Shown here: piece by piece, positions 24,601 to 35,667 of the stretch
Layout of the letters: every line of letters starts with the position of its first letter
How positions within the stretch are numbered: position 1 is the first letter of the stretch
Source of the DNA: Macquaria australasica
Taxonomy: Eukaryota > Chordata > Actinopteri > Centrarchiformes > Percichthyidae
NCBI GenBank assembly: GCA_005408345.1
Contig: SEMN01000001.1
Location: 2,976,001 to 3,040,000 of the forward strand
Length of the DNA: 64,000 bases
Reading direction: 5' to 3'
Notes under the pieces: generated by a model
Told to the model about the DNA's origin: nothing
Seen by the model: only the letters and a program-made list of their open reading frames with translations
The model's database searches: none
Translations under genes and position numbers: made by a program

Positions 24601-27600
24601 AGGGAGGGGCGGGCACTGCATCAATATTGCTTCTACCATATCACCTCCACCACAGAGCAGCCTCAGTGTGCCTCTGCACACAAAGACACCGCAATAATGT
24701 GTGCGGCATTTCCTCACATTTCTGTGCATTGCAATGAAACAGAGTCCCCGGCACAAGTCAGAGATCACTGGACACTAATCATGAAATAATTAATCTATAT
24801 CTACAGTGATGACAACAGAATCAATAAGCTCAGATTGGGATAGCTACCATATGGTGGCTATTAAATTCATTTTGTGGAAACACGTCATTAAAAATGTATG
24901 GCATGGCATGGCAAAAACATTCTTAGCAAGACAGGGGCAAGAAGAGGAACCAAACCTAACCACAGCCCAACCACAAAGATAAAAACACTAAAATATGATT
25001 ACAATATCCAAACATCTTAGCAAGTGTTTCTGTAGGAAAACCAGTATAGGACCTGGGGCAGCCAGACTGCACCCCTGGGAGAGAGCATTAAAATCAAATT
25101 CCCCCATCTATCATTTCAGCGCACCTCCCCTCCTCCAAGCCACATGCGATTCGGGCCTTATTAATACAGAGGAAAAAAACTAAAGAAGTACAAGACCTAA
25201 AAGGAGCTTAGCAGGGCCCGATCCTCAGTCCGTCTGTAATGAATAATACAGGGAAAAAGGTCCCCACAGGAGAATTAGCAAACATTTAACCATATCAAAG
25301 ACAGGCCTGAGGAACAGATGTGCATGTTCATATCCACACATGCTTTCACGCTCGCTCCACATCCCCGCCTCTGTTAATTAACTGTGATTCACAATGGTGT
25401 GGAAGGCACAGGTATTTGATCCATGCAGTCAAATACAGGTGTGACAGCTGTGAGGTCTGAATTCATCAAGAGAAAAGATCAGTACCTGTGTTTATCTGCA
25501 ACATACATTCTATCATGGTTGTTATGTTTTTGCAATCAAAAAAAGTCACTCCCTACTGCACAGAAAAATATTTATGACCAGATTTTGAAACTGCACCCCA
25601 TCTATACCCAGACTTTTTTTGTTTGACCACAGCGCTCACTTGCATTTTATTTAGTACTTTATAAAGTAGCACACATCTCGATATAAAGGATATATTAGAC
25701 GGTCCATCACACAGACCTTTCCAAAGCCTTCCAGGTGGGTGACCCTGCATGGTGGCTGGGGTTGTCCTTCAACACTGCTCCAATAAAGCATGATCATGAA
25801 TAAAACATTATGTCCTTTTAGCTTTGCCAGTGTGTTGAGAAAACAATAGTCTTCCCCAGGGAGTGACTTTTAGGCAAAGTTAAAGCATGTTGTGTGCCTC
25901 ATATGGACCAATTGATTAGCTTTCTCCATTCTTGTGCTTTTTTTCCCAGCTGAATTTACAGCTGTGTCCCAAATCCATCCTACATATTAGTTCTATTCAG
26001 CATGTATTCTGCTAATCTTCATGGTGAACTTTTGTTGGAGGTACTAGCATATACAAGAAATTAATGTGCTTTATTATAATAGTAGTATGGAATTGAGGCA
26101 CAGCTTATATGGGACTGTTGCCAAGCCCTCACAATCTGCACTTAATTGTCTAAAAAGCAAAACGTGTGAAAGCATTTTATTGCCTTTACGAATGCAAGGC
26201 TTGTAGCTGCAGCTTGACCGGTTCTATTTATCATCTACATTGGGAAACCTTACCTTAAAACTGGACAGATGGCAGAGAGTCAAATAGAACGTGGAGAAAT
26301 GATCTAGAAATCATCTTCTTTTTCTGCTGATTGAATTTAGTAGCACTACCAACTAGCTACAGAGGGTAAACTCAGTTAGCCATAAACCAAATGCTAGGAT
26401 GTGTGCTTCAATATTTCCTGTGAAGTAAAGAATGTCTGTCTGATATGCATCTTTCCCGGCTTAAATGTTAACAATTGCCAGTATGTTAATGAGGTCAATA
26501 TGCAGTGTTTGCTGGTAATTAAATCAAGACCTTAATCTTGAGTTTTTTAATTCAGGGGGCACTGTATCACTTTTAATCTCATACTTTTGTGTATATAAAA
26601 ACACAGGTCTGATGTCAATGCAAGTTTTTACTGCCCACAGCCATCCAGCGGAAACTAAAGGTTTTTTTCTTCAGGGACTTCTCGTGGGGATTTCAGTGCC
26701 CTAAATTCTGTTTGGCTACAACAGCCAAAGGATCCCTTAACTGAAACCAGAGAACAGTTACAAGGTTACTAAAGACACTTTGCCCTGTATTCTGTGGCTT
26801 CTGTTACATGACACAAGAAATGTCTGCATTCAGACGAGCCAGTTTCTTTAATAGATTGACCGTCTCTAGGACTGTGTATGGGATTTTTCATATTCCACAA
26901 CTATTCGTGTGCACAAGAGCAGTAGCGTTAAGGATTCTGAGCTGTACTGAGCTCAGTTAATTGCAAGGATTGCGTGCAGAGAAAGTTTACAAGCGTCAGT
27001 GTCCTAGTTGACATTAGTTACATTCACATGTTAACGTAAAGGTTTTTCTAGATCCATCTTCTCACCATTTTACTAAAAGCGTGCACCAGCCCAAACAGAG
27101 TAACAATGGGGACAAAATGATCAAACACAACAATACAGGGCTTGGCCCTTTCTACACTACCATAATGGGTGGAAGACAGAACTTCCCAGGACTTTTGAGC
27201 TTTTCAATGACAGATCAACTCAGAAATACAAATGGCCTAAAAAATAACTCCACAACAAAGGCTGGTGGACAGGATACCAATGACCTGAACCACAAGACAG
27301 GAGAATATATTGCCTCAGACTGAAAGTCAGAATAAAGACTGCAGACAATGAAGGTCACTGTGTACACAGGTTGTTCTCATGGATGTTCGAGGTTCACATG
27401 GACCTGCCATGCCATTGTTGACTGAGGGTAGGAGCAGACAAAAACATTGTCCTCTACCTACTGTGTCCACTTTGAAAGTAAATGACATTAAATGAAACCA
27501 CTGAAGATGCAATGTGGTAGTTTGGGGTTTTTTTTTGCACTTCAAGCAAATAATGTAGTTTCCTGCCTTCCTTTGATCCGGATACCTGCCTGGGTGTGGG

Positions 27601-30600
27601 TGGATGTATGAATGACAAACTCTCCTCAATCCTGACCACAAATTTTCCTATTGTGTAGCTTTGCTTACATACTGTACTATGCCACCTTTATTCCAGTTAT
27701 TCCTAGAACAGAGGGCCTTATCCATTAAACAAATGTGGACAGAAAAAGACATTGGCAGCTTGGTACATTTGGATTATAGAAGGTTAGAGTTTTCAAATGC
27801 ATATCGTGACCCAAGGAACTTTGGTTTGCAGCAGCACATGTGATCCAATGTCTTTACCTGACAGCATGATGTAAGCCGGGCAATGGCTAAAGGCGAGACA
27901 TACCTGCTTGCCGTCAAGTGTGTAGATCCTCTTGACCACGCCACTTTCGAGTTTAATGGCCTCTGTGATGTCGGTGAGCACCTGCTCGAAGGAGTGTGCT
28001 GTTTTCTTATTGAGCAGGACACGCACAGCCTTGCGTGGCTTCACACCGCTGCGCATCACCGTCACTAGCTTGGGTCGAACAAAGTCCTTGGTCTCTCTGG
28101 GCTCACTGGCAGCCTTGGCAGCTAAGGACTGCATGTTCTTCTGGCTCGCTGAGGCCTTTACATTCACGGACCAGTTGGGGTTGACGTTCTTTGTGTAGTC
28201 AACCTTCTTGTAGAAGTTCTCTGATGCACAAACGTAGCTTTCCCCTGTGACGGCAAAGAAAAATTGGGTTAGTGTGTTGTAACACACTCAGCTATTCAAC
28301 TCTGACACCTGAGAGTCCCAGAGGCGTCCACTCAAACATTTGAACCTGCAGGAACTGAAATTATGAGATATCAAGACCAGTGGGGGAAACTCTTGGATTG
28401 CATCAAACATCGATCTAATGTCACAACTAAAAATCATTTTAATTTGTTGAAGAAACTACTACAAATACTGCAGAGGGTGTCAGTTTTGTTTGCAGAAGTT
28501 TTGAGAATAAAAACTGTTCACCGCCAGGCTTTGAGAAACCAGATTGTTTTTGGCGAGACATGTTGCTATTGACTTTTTCCAAATGTTATTTTTGATCCTT
28601 GGATGACCACAAACTAAATGCCATTCATCCCCATCGTATTAAGGGAACGGCAGGAGTCTCAGGATCCGATGTCTAAACACCAAAACTAGAGTATCTGGTG
28701 GGTTAGATACCAATGGGATGACTGGTGGATGAGTGTTATTGTGATTTTAAAAAATATTAGTGGTAATCTACAAAATACTTTTGAGGAAGGTAAAAGTTTC
28801 ATGTTAATATTAACTACACTACTTTATTATTATGCTGTAGCTCGCAATTTGATGCCTTTGTCTGGTGTTGTAGAAAAAAGTTTAAACTTCAAGGTTCTCC
28901 CATGAGATCACCGCACAGATCAGTCCAACAATACCTGCTTTACAGCACACACTGACAGTAATAGCAATACAGTAGAGACACATCATTGTGTGAATCATTG
29001 TGTTATGAGTTTAAAGCATGTATCCCCTGGCTTGGTTAGACTTACATGATAACAACCATCCTTCCAGATGAAGCCTGTTGTAAGACTGACTGACTTCCTA
29101 CACTAAAAGCAGGGCTTCAATCATATAGGGACTCTAGGGAAGTATTCTTTTACAATTTTTTCAAAAGAAAAAAGTCAGGGAGTTAAAATATTCGACAGCC
29201 TCATTGCAAATGTATTTTTCCTAAATTGGCCCATCTTTCTTCCAATTCTCTAAATAATCTTTTTTCATCGTCATTATCGACCTCCAGTCTTTACAGCAGA
29301 TTGTGCTGTTCATGCTCAGACAGGGAGAGGAGTTAAAGTACAGACAAAATGCAGCAGGGGGAGAGGGATGGAGAGAAAGAGAAATTTGGACAAAAGGGGA
29401 ATCCAGAAGGCAACAATTAGGCCAAATGTGGAGAAATTACGGCAAAGACAAAGGCACAAAACAGGATTACACAGTGCAGAGGAGATTGAGCAATTAATTA
29501 TATCCCACAAGAGGAAGCACAATGAAATGCCCCCCCACCACCACCCACAGTGCTTACTGTGCTGCCCCTTCTTTACTGCACTCACACATGTAGAACAGCA
29601 CATAGAGGCGCGCACACACACACACACACACATTCCTATCTTCCCTAAGCAGCTCAAGGAGCAGAGATGATGACAAATTAAGCTGCAGTGTAGCTTCTAG
29701 CTTTACCCCAAGTTCACCCTGTTCACCTCGTCCCACTTCTTTAGAAGAATCTCATAAAGTAATGTTTGTCAGAAAGTGGACCAGGACTTTAAATTGGGCC
29801 ATTTGACTGGGTCTTGAAATTATTCTTGATTGTTGATTGAAAATGACTGAGGATTTGCCAGGGTATAACAGTATTCAACAAATATTGTTGTTTGTGTTAA
29901 AAAAACAACAACAACTACGACATCACTTTTTCTTTTGTAATCTTGCTGTATCTTCATAACACCACCATCCACGTCTTGAATAAAAGCTTGATGTTGCTGC
30001 ATCTAAGCAAATGGTTTCACTGAAATGTGACTTTCCTCAGGCAGACCAATGCACGGATCATCAGTTTATTCATTTACCAAAAAGGATTCCAAATCATCTT
30101 TGCTGACTTTTACAACATGAAGCTGCTCAGGAAGACGTCTATCATTTATACTTCTCCATCTATCAGACAGAAGCATAAACGGATCAGTAACAGTATGAAA
30201 TATGTCATTACGGAAAACACCTTGACTGCTAAATCAGAAAAATCTTTTCCTTTCACTATCAATGAAAATACAAAAAGGTGCAGTTTTAATTGGTATTTCC
30301 ACCCACTGTTATTATCGATGCTGATGGAGACACTTGACAGTAAAAACTCACTCCCAAATTGTGACTGGAGGTTTCTTTAAAGAATTAGATGCTAATGTCG
30401 TCTGTTAATGAACCATTTATCCCATGCTGAGCTGTTGAGAGCTGACTTTACAGCTCAGTATGAAGGGTCTAAAGCTCAACACCCCAAAACTGAGACCACT
30501 GAGTCCCATTAAGAACCGCTTTCAGCTTTTATAAGCAGGTTCAAGAAATCTTTGAAAGCAGACCCATGAAATACAATGAGTAACAGGTTATGGTGTTGTT

Positions 30601-31368
30601 TTGTGAATGTGGCCATCCCACAAAATAAGAAACAGTTTCATTTTTAAACAACTTAATAGCCTAACAAAGTGTACAATGTGCAAACAGTTGGGTGAAGTGG
30701 ACCATGTCACATGTCCAAAGTAACCCTTCAGATTAGAAGTCGATACATCATATGAAGAGATTACAGGAGTCTAGACCGAAAAGATAAGACCTCTAATCTC
30801 AGAACTGGAAATGTTATGCTTCTAAATCTTCTCAGCGCAGAAACTGACTTGAAACTGCAGATCATCTTTAACATGGTGGCCTATCATGTTTGATCACACT
30901 ACAGCAGCTCTACTGGGGAACAAAAAAACTGACAATCCAAATGATCCCTTATCTCGTGAAGGAGATACAATAAGTGCTTGGTGCATCCTACTAAATATGC
31001 TTACCTTCCTCTAGCTCATCCAAGGTTGAGATCTTGCGCAAGCCATCAATAGTGAAGATGAAGCGGACACCCTGTGGCAAGTTGATGTGGTCAGAGAGCG
31101 AGCGTGTGAGGTCTGCCAGGAGCGAGTCAAAGGTGCGAAATCGGTCATTGGCCACAGCGTACACGATGCCCTTGAAGTAGCGGTCTCCGTTGCGGTAGAA
31201 GCGCACCTTTTTGGCTTTCTTCTCATTGGTGAGGGCCTGCAGAGTGCGTGTGCGGTAGAAGCTGCAGTGGGCGCTGTGGGTAGGGCTGGGAAGTCCATTC
31301 ATGCGCCCACTCCGCGGGGTACGGGATGACTTGTCTCGCTCGTCAAAATGTCCAAAGTCTAGCTCCAT
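10775..31368 (-). CDS. dcx: doublecortin (join 31005-31368, 27904-28244, 17702-17804, 14176-14268, 10949-11046, 10775-10831)
   Basis: Six exons with consistent phases encode 351 residues; human DCX is about 360. DCX is a neuronal microtubule-associated protein that binds between protofilaments, stabilises microtubules and is needed for neuronal migration. The protein starts MELDFGHFDERDK, the DCX rather than DCLK N-terminus. DC1 spans about residues 53-138 (KKVRFYRNGDRYFKG, LPQGVRFIFTIDG). The linker carries KNVNPNWSVN. DC2 spans about 178-262 (RPKLVTVMRSGVKPRKAVRV, CLQDFFGDDDVFIACGPEKF). The Ser/Pro-rich tail has SKSPGPIRRSKSP at 285-297, a proline-directed kinase site region. The protein ends DLYLPLSLDDEDSLGESM without any kinase domain, which excludes dclk1/dclk2. 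The start has an ideal GCCACCATGG context. Every junction is GT-AG. The neighbouring capn6-like gene matches human Xq23 order. Confidence 0.96.
10949..11046 (-). CDS. dcx: dcx coding exon 5 (residues 301-333)
   Basis: The acceptor CTCTCAG is followed by TNGTGSSSQLSTPISKHSPT and then a SPGLNNKQK end, donor GTACCC in phase 0. It aligns with human NGTSSSQLSTPKSKQSP. The weaker donor may allow alternative splicing. Confidence 0.92.
11047..14175 (-). other. dcx intron 5
   Basis: Noncoding. It holds the 16-bp minisatellite and poly-C run at 12862-12935 and otherwise ordinary AT-rich DNA. The purine/pyrimidine-rich frames over 10.6-11.2 kb are shadows of the dcx exon and 3'UTR. Confidence 0.8.
12862..12935. 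repeat. 16-bp minisatellite (x3) followed by a poly-C run
   Basis: Three 16-mers AGGGAACCCGTAGGGC, with the last unit diverged to AGGGAACCCATAAGGC, at 12862-12909. About 17 C residues follow, roughly 12918-12935. It lies within dcx intron 5. Confidence 0.85.
14176..14268 (-). CDS. dcx: dcx coding exon 4 (residues 270-300, Ser/Pro tail)
   Basis: The exon starts ECRVMKG and ends RRSKSPAES at a GTGAGC donor, 1 base into the next codon. It is about ten residues shorter than the human equivalent between ECRVMKG and KSPGP. The SKSPGP Cdk5-type site is kept. Confidence 0.93.
14269..17701 (-). other. dcx intron 4
   Basis: No exon or clear repeat family is recognised. There is a pyrimidine-rich stretch near 15480-15610. 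Frames there are low-complexity and rejected. Confidence 0.8.
17702..17804 (-). CDS. dcx: dcx coding exon 3 (residues 236-269, end of DC2)
   Basis: The acceptor CTTCACAG is followed by VTCLQDFFGDDDVFIACGPE, then KFRYAQDDFSLDDN, with a GTGAGC donor one base into the next codon. This is the most conserved part of DC2. Confidence 0.96.
17885..18290 (-). repeat. teleost interspersed repeat (same family as 39990-40735), reverse orientation
   Basis: The left part is the complement of a GTTAGCATGCTGATGTTAGC-type motif and GGCTGTAGAC. The right part contains GTCAGGGGATCACCAGAGTT and TTTCATGGCAATCCATCC. Both halves are familiar as one very abundant fish nonautonomous element. The matching copy at 40 kb has the halves in opposite orientation. 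Exact ends are uncertain. Confidence 0.65.
18611..18656. repeat. (TAA)n microsatellite, about 15 units
   Basis: An uninterrupted TAA/AAT run within dcx intron 3. Confidence 0.95.
27904..28244 (-). CDS. dcx: dcx coding exon 2 (residues 122-235; end of DC1, linker, start of DC2)
   Basis: The exon begins after GTCACAG and completes the Gly122 codon, then GESYVCASENFYKKVDYTKN. It ends YTLDGKQ at a GTATGT donor in phase 0. It contains the DC2 core NKKTAHSFEQVLTDITEAIK, which matches human DCX closely. Confidence 0.96.
28245..31004 (-). other. dcx intron 2
   Basis: Noncoding. It includes a short CA tract at about 29612-29632. No exon or repeat family is recognised. Confidence 0.8.
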
Positions 31369-31430
31369 GGTGGCTGAAAGTTGTGATGGTTGTGACAGAT
31401 GTGTGGTGGTGGTCACCAGCTCCAGAGAGT
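31005..31430 (-). CDS. dcx: dcx first coding exon (residues 1-121, DC1); coding 31005-31368
   Basis: The acceptor TTCCTAG gives 62 bases of leader and then the ATG at 31368. In-frame GTG upstream is not needed. The exon ends LDELEE plus one base before GTAAGC. The segment IDGLRKIST carries a Leu-Arg pair that, from memory, looks more like DCLK1 than human DCX (IDGRKIGS). Confidence 0.95.
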
Positions 31431-34400
31431 CTAGGAACAGAAGGAAATAAAGTGGAATAAAGTGATCAATTAGCCAGGAATAAAGTGATTAATTAACAAC
31501 CATACTAGCTCTGATTATCCTTATTAATCTCTAGCATATTATTACTTTTGCTGTCACCCAAAGATCACTTGTGTCTCTTTCCCATCCCAGATGACTTCGC
31601 TATAACACAACGTGAGCTAAACTCTACACACTATTTTTTGCACAATTAAACACAGTGAGTTTTTAGGTCAAACACAGAGGCATGCATTTTCATTTAATTT
31701 CATTTTAAAAGAAAAAGGAGACATCTAACATCTGTGATCTGGACATTAGGAACTGAATTGTACAAATCTGCAATGATGGTAATGGTTTCATCTGCATACA
31801 GGAGAACAATGAATGAAACCACTAACCATTTTTAGTGAGACTAAAGGACTGGTTTTGATAGTCTTGCCTCAAACATTGACACATCCTAACCACTTCAAAG
31901 AACATTGCGCATGTGTATATGTGGGTTCATGATGTGAAAGCTGTATTATCAAAAAAAAAAAACCTTCAGTACAGGCTTTTAGTCCTTGAACTACTATTGT
32001 GCTGAATATTATGGTGCCCTAATCCTTTAGTCATTAAAATAGCTTGAAAGTCTACAGTAAAAAATAATCTTTACAGATGATCCAGTGGGCCTTCCACCTT
32101 CTGTTGATTTGATACCCTGTGGCACCAGACAGTGGCAAAATTTCAACAAGGGGTTCGGATGTCAAATCAGATAAATCCTTTCAATGCCATTTAAACAATC
32201 ATAAAGCTAACGTTGGCTCAATCATTGATTCTAATAATGTAGATTTATACATGTAAAAATAGGATTATACACAGGGATGATATTAAGATGGCTAACTGAC
32301 TAAATGGCACACGTTAATTGGGTTTTTCATTGGCAAAAATGTGATCATAAACAAATTTATCACAAAATGTATTAAACTGTAAAGAAACTATGTTAAAATG
32401 TGGATTTATTTTGCTTATTCAACACTTTAAGCCAGGATACATCCATAAATGGCTTGGACCCACACTGCTGTGGAGCAGAATGTACAATTCATGAATTAAG
32501 GTGATATTGGTTTTGCTCAGAGTAAGGTAACAATCCAATGCGTCATCTGCTTTGGCTAAAGTGCTGCATGCAGCATGGCGCACATACAATATGTCTGTCT
32601 CTTCCTCTGTATTCCGCCTACATACACCTGTGAGCAGCTGTCTCACTTGCCCAGATGAATCAGTAACTGGCACATGGCCAGCTAATGCAGATCAAGGGTA
32701 CAGATCTCAAATTATCCTTTGATACAACATTTGCTAACTTGGTGAATGTTGGTTAAGACATCTGAAATCAATTAAGCCCCACTTATGCTACTAGATGGAC
32801 TGGCCAAAGGCTGGAGCAGCTTTTCTATTTAAAGACTGGTCTCTTCCGCTTAACCTGCCACCCGATGACCACAACTCGGTTCTCAAGCCACAAAAACCCA
32901 TTCAGCCATACCTTTCAAAGTGAACACTGATACACACCCATAAAACACCCACAACCAGCCACTTAAGAGGAAGTTATCTATGCCCAGTTTAAAGCCCTGC
33001 TCTACTGACATCATCTCATTTTCATTATAGACTACTTCTCAAAGAGTGATCACATTCTTTTCTTTTTAATATTGTATTTTTATGTTTAGTAGTCTTGTCC
33101 TAAGAATTTCATTGCCCAGTTTGACTGGGAATAAGGCAAAGATGTTCTGCATGTCACTTGTTTTTCTTACAGGTCATAATTAGCTTACAGGACTTGACAA
33201 TATTGACTATGAGGTCACTGGCCTTTGAACACATCTCATCTCTGAGTGGCTTGTTAACAACACATAACACTGTATGTCTTTCAGGATGTTTAAGTCATTT
33301 TTTTCCTCCTTTAGACACCACTGTTTGGCATCTTCTGTCATTGAAAATATTTTTATTTTGCAACCCTCAGTGAGAAGGGCTTCTAGTTAGAGTTGGATAA
33401 TATTTCAATAATATCAATTATTGACTTTAAGACTATGAATTTACAGGATTGTGTTGTTTTACAAAAATCTGAAACCAAAACTGAGTTTTTTCACTTCTTG
33501 TGTCACATATATGTAAGAGTTTTGATTAATGTATGCATAACAGTAGAACACCATTCATTGCATTGAATAGAACTGAAATGATTAGTGGATAAATCAATTA
33601 GCTGATAGACAGAAGATTAATCTGCAACTATTTTGATGATCAAGTTATGGTTTCAGTCATTTTTCCAGCAAAAAATTCAACTGTTCTCTGGTTCCAGCTT
33701 CTCCAATGTGAAGAATTGTTGCTTCTCTCTCCGTTTTATGTCAGTGTAAACTTGATTATCTTTAGGTTTTGGACAGTTGGCCAGACAAAACAAGACATTT
33801 GAAGATGGCACCTGATCTCAAACTTCTACTTCTAATGAACATTTAACATATTAAAACATCAAAAATATCTCCTCACAAACCTTTAGTGCTTCTTTCACCC
33901 TTTCATTCCATGCATGTAAACCAATGAATGAAACAGTCTATTAATAATGCTCATTCATTTGCTCACAGAATCTTTAACAGTTTGTAATCCTTCATTGTCC
34001 TCATGGTTTGATGCATACAGTTAGTATACAGTACTGTATAGAGGACCACAATGACAAACAGAGTCCATTTAAATAGAATAGAAGGAAACGTGCTGCCGCC
34101 ACCCATCGATGTGGCAGGGCCCTCCGATCCCCTGCTAACCCCTGGCTGTGCTGCTGCCTGGGGTTTTATGACAGGCACACTGATAGGGGTGGGACTTCTG
34201 TGGAATGGGTGCTCCTCAGCTGACAAAGGCCAGATTTCAAGCCCATCTGCCGCACTAATGGGCAGATCTAATAGTGACCCTTCCCCAGTGGAGCATCAGC
34301 TAGGACAGTCCATTGTCTCAAACGGGGTGCCTGCCTTCAGAGTGACATCACCATCACTGCTACTGCTGCTGCTGCTCCTTGTTGGAAGAGCAGCCGGCTT

Positions 34401-35143
34401 ATTCTCCAGCAGAAAGTCCAGAAAATGCATCCTCTCAATGGACGCAATAATGGTGCACTGATTTTTCTCTCAGCTTTTCAGTGATATACTACATGACATC
34501 TAGCTTTACATCATGATTATCTCTCTTTATGGGTCAGACTTTCATCAGTAGCTGAGTAAAAATAAGCACCACAGCAAAACGCATGCATTCTCCCAGGTTA
34601 AAGCCTGTTCTGAGCATTAAGTAGCACTGCAGTAACATTGTGCGGTATCATTGACATTTTTGGCTGGTTCCGTGTTCCTGCCTGAGCCACCCACACAACA
34701 CCCCGGTGACTACACACTCCTGACAAACCAGCACCACATTATGACTCTCCAGTCAGCTTCATCTAAGCTGATCTACAGACAGCAGCCTATATCTAGAAAC
34801 ACGCAGAGCCAGTTTTAAATCACAGTCACGAAAGGAAGAAAAAAAAGTTTCATGATAGCCTACTACACTTCTCATGTATGATGGATGTGTGTAGCCACAT
34901 GGCAGAGAGCAGCGGCATAAAATGCAAGTTTTTCTTTAGGAAAAAAAAGGGGGGGTTGGGTGTGCGCACACCTACCCACCTGCTCAAACGCACATCTGAA
35001 AACCTAAAATAATTTCCTCCACACAGAAACACCTACAATGTCATCTCAACTTGCCCACACCAAATCAAAACCATCCTCATTTAATTCCCCCTTTCTTTCA
35101 ATCAGTAAAGTCTGTGGGTAATCCCAGCCGGTAGCGGACTCAC
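31431..35143 (-). other. dcx intron 1
   Basis: Noncoding. It holds a partial hAT-like MITE at about 33555-33850 and a GC-richer stretch at 34080-34400 with a CTG run. The frame over 34051-34461 starts without ATG and matches nothing known. Confidence 0.7.
33555..33850 (+). mobile_element. hAT-like MITE fragment (fish TTAATCG...GTTCCAGCTTCTC family)
   Basis: Contains AATTAGCTGATAGACAGAAG, CTCTGGTTCCAGCTTCTC, and GTTTTGGACAGTTGGCCAGA, in the order typical of an abundant teleost element whose full form starts TAGGGCTGCAACTAACGATT. The terminal parts are missing or too diverged to see. A second copy in the opposite orientation lies at 52070-52376. Confidence 0.65.
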
Positions 35144-35330
35144 CTGCGTCGCTGCTTGCGGAGTGAAGGGAGTGTGTATGTGGATGTGCGAGTCAATGCT
35201 GCAGGATAGCGGCACGCCGTCTCTCCCTTCGCCTTTGTCTGCTTCAGTCTGAGAGCCCAGCCGCTGCCTGCCTCACTGAAGGAGCCACTGGGTCCTAAAG
35301 CCAACGAGCCCTGGACCCGCCCACTGTGGA
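35144..35330 (-). other. dcx: candidate dcx noncoding first exon and promoter-proximal region
   Basis: A relatively GC-rich minus-strand segment ends GCGACGCAG followed by a GTGAGTCC donor at 35143. It has no frame that continues into the coding exon. It lies 3.7 kb upstream of the coding exon acceptor in the right orientation. The transcription start is not determined; no clear TATA box was seen. Confidence 0.55.
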
Positions 35331-35591
35331 AATACTGAAGGTACCAGTCAGAGTGGCCTGGGGTGTAGCTGACATCAGGCTTGCCAAAGGTGCATGGACA
35401 GCCTGCATGAATTAAAAGAGGGTATTATTTACAGTAATGGGTGAAAGATGAAAGAGCCTATAAGAGATCTAATATGTGGGTATGAGGCACTTCTACTTTC
35501 TGTCAAGAAGTGAAAGTACATTTTCTTTTTCAGAATTTCTCCCTGATTTCACTTCCTGATTGTATTTTCTTAAAGCCCTACAAGATTGTGG

Positions 35592-35596
<5 letters not shown>

Positions 35597-35650
<54 letters not shown>

Positions 35651-35667
35651 GGTGTGTGTGTGTGTGC
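35597..35667. repeat. (TG)n microsatellite with a GGGT interruption
   Basis: A TG run to about 35642, then GGGTGGGTGGG, then TG again. It lies about 270 bp upstream of the proposed dcx first exon, so it is a promoter-proximal polymorphic tract. Confidence 0.95.

Larger units (their letters stand above)
17805..27903 (-). other. dcx intron 3 (10 kb)
   Basis: Contains the interspersed repeat at 17885-18290, an AAT microsatellite at 18611-18656, and poly-T runs at about 19064 and 23641. Sequence near 18390-18560 and 26400-26560 is rich in TAAT/ATTA homeodomain-type cores and could be regulatory, but I cannot test conservation. No exon is seen. Confidence 0.75.

Noticed and set aside
34051..34461. 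136-residue plus-strand frame with a Leu run
   Set aside because: No ATG at its start, a CTG repeat makes the Leu run, no family match, and it sits in dcx intron 1 on the opposite strand.
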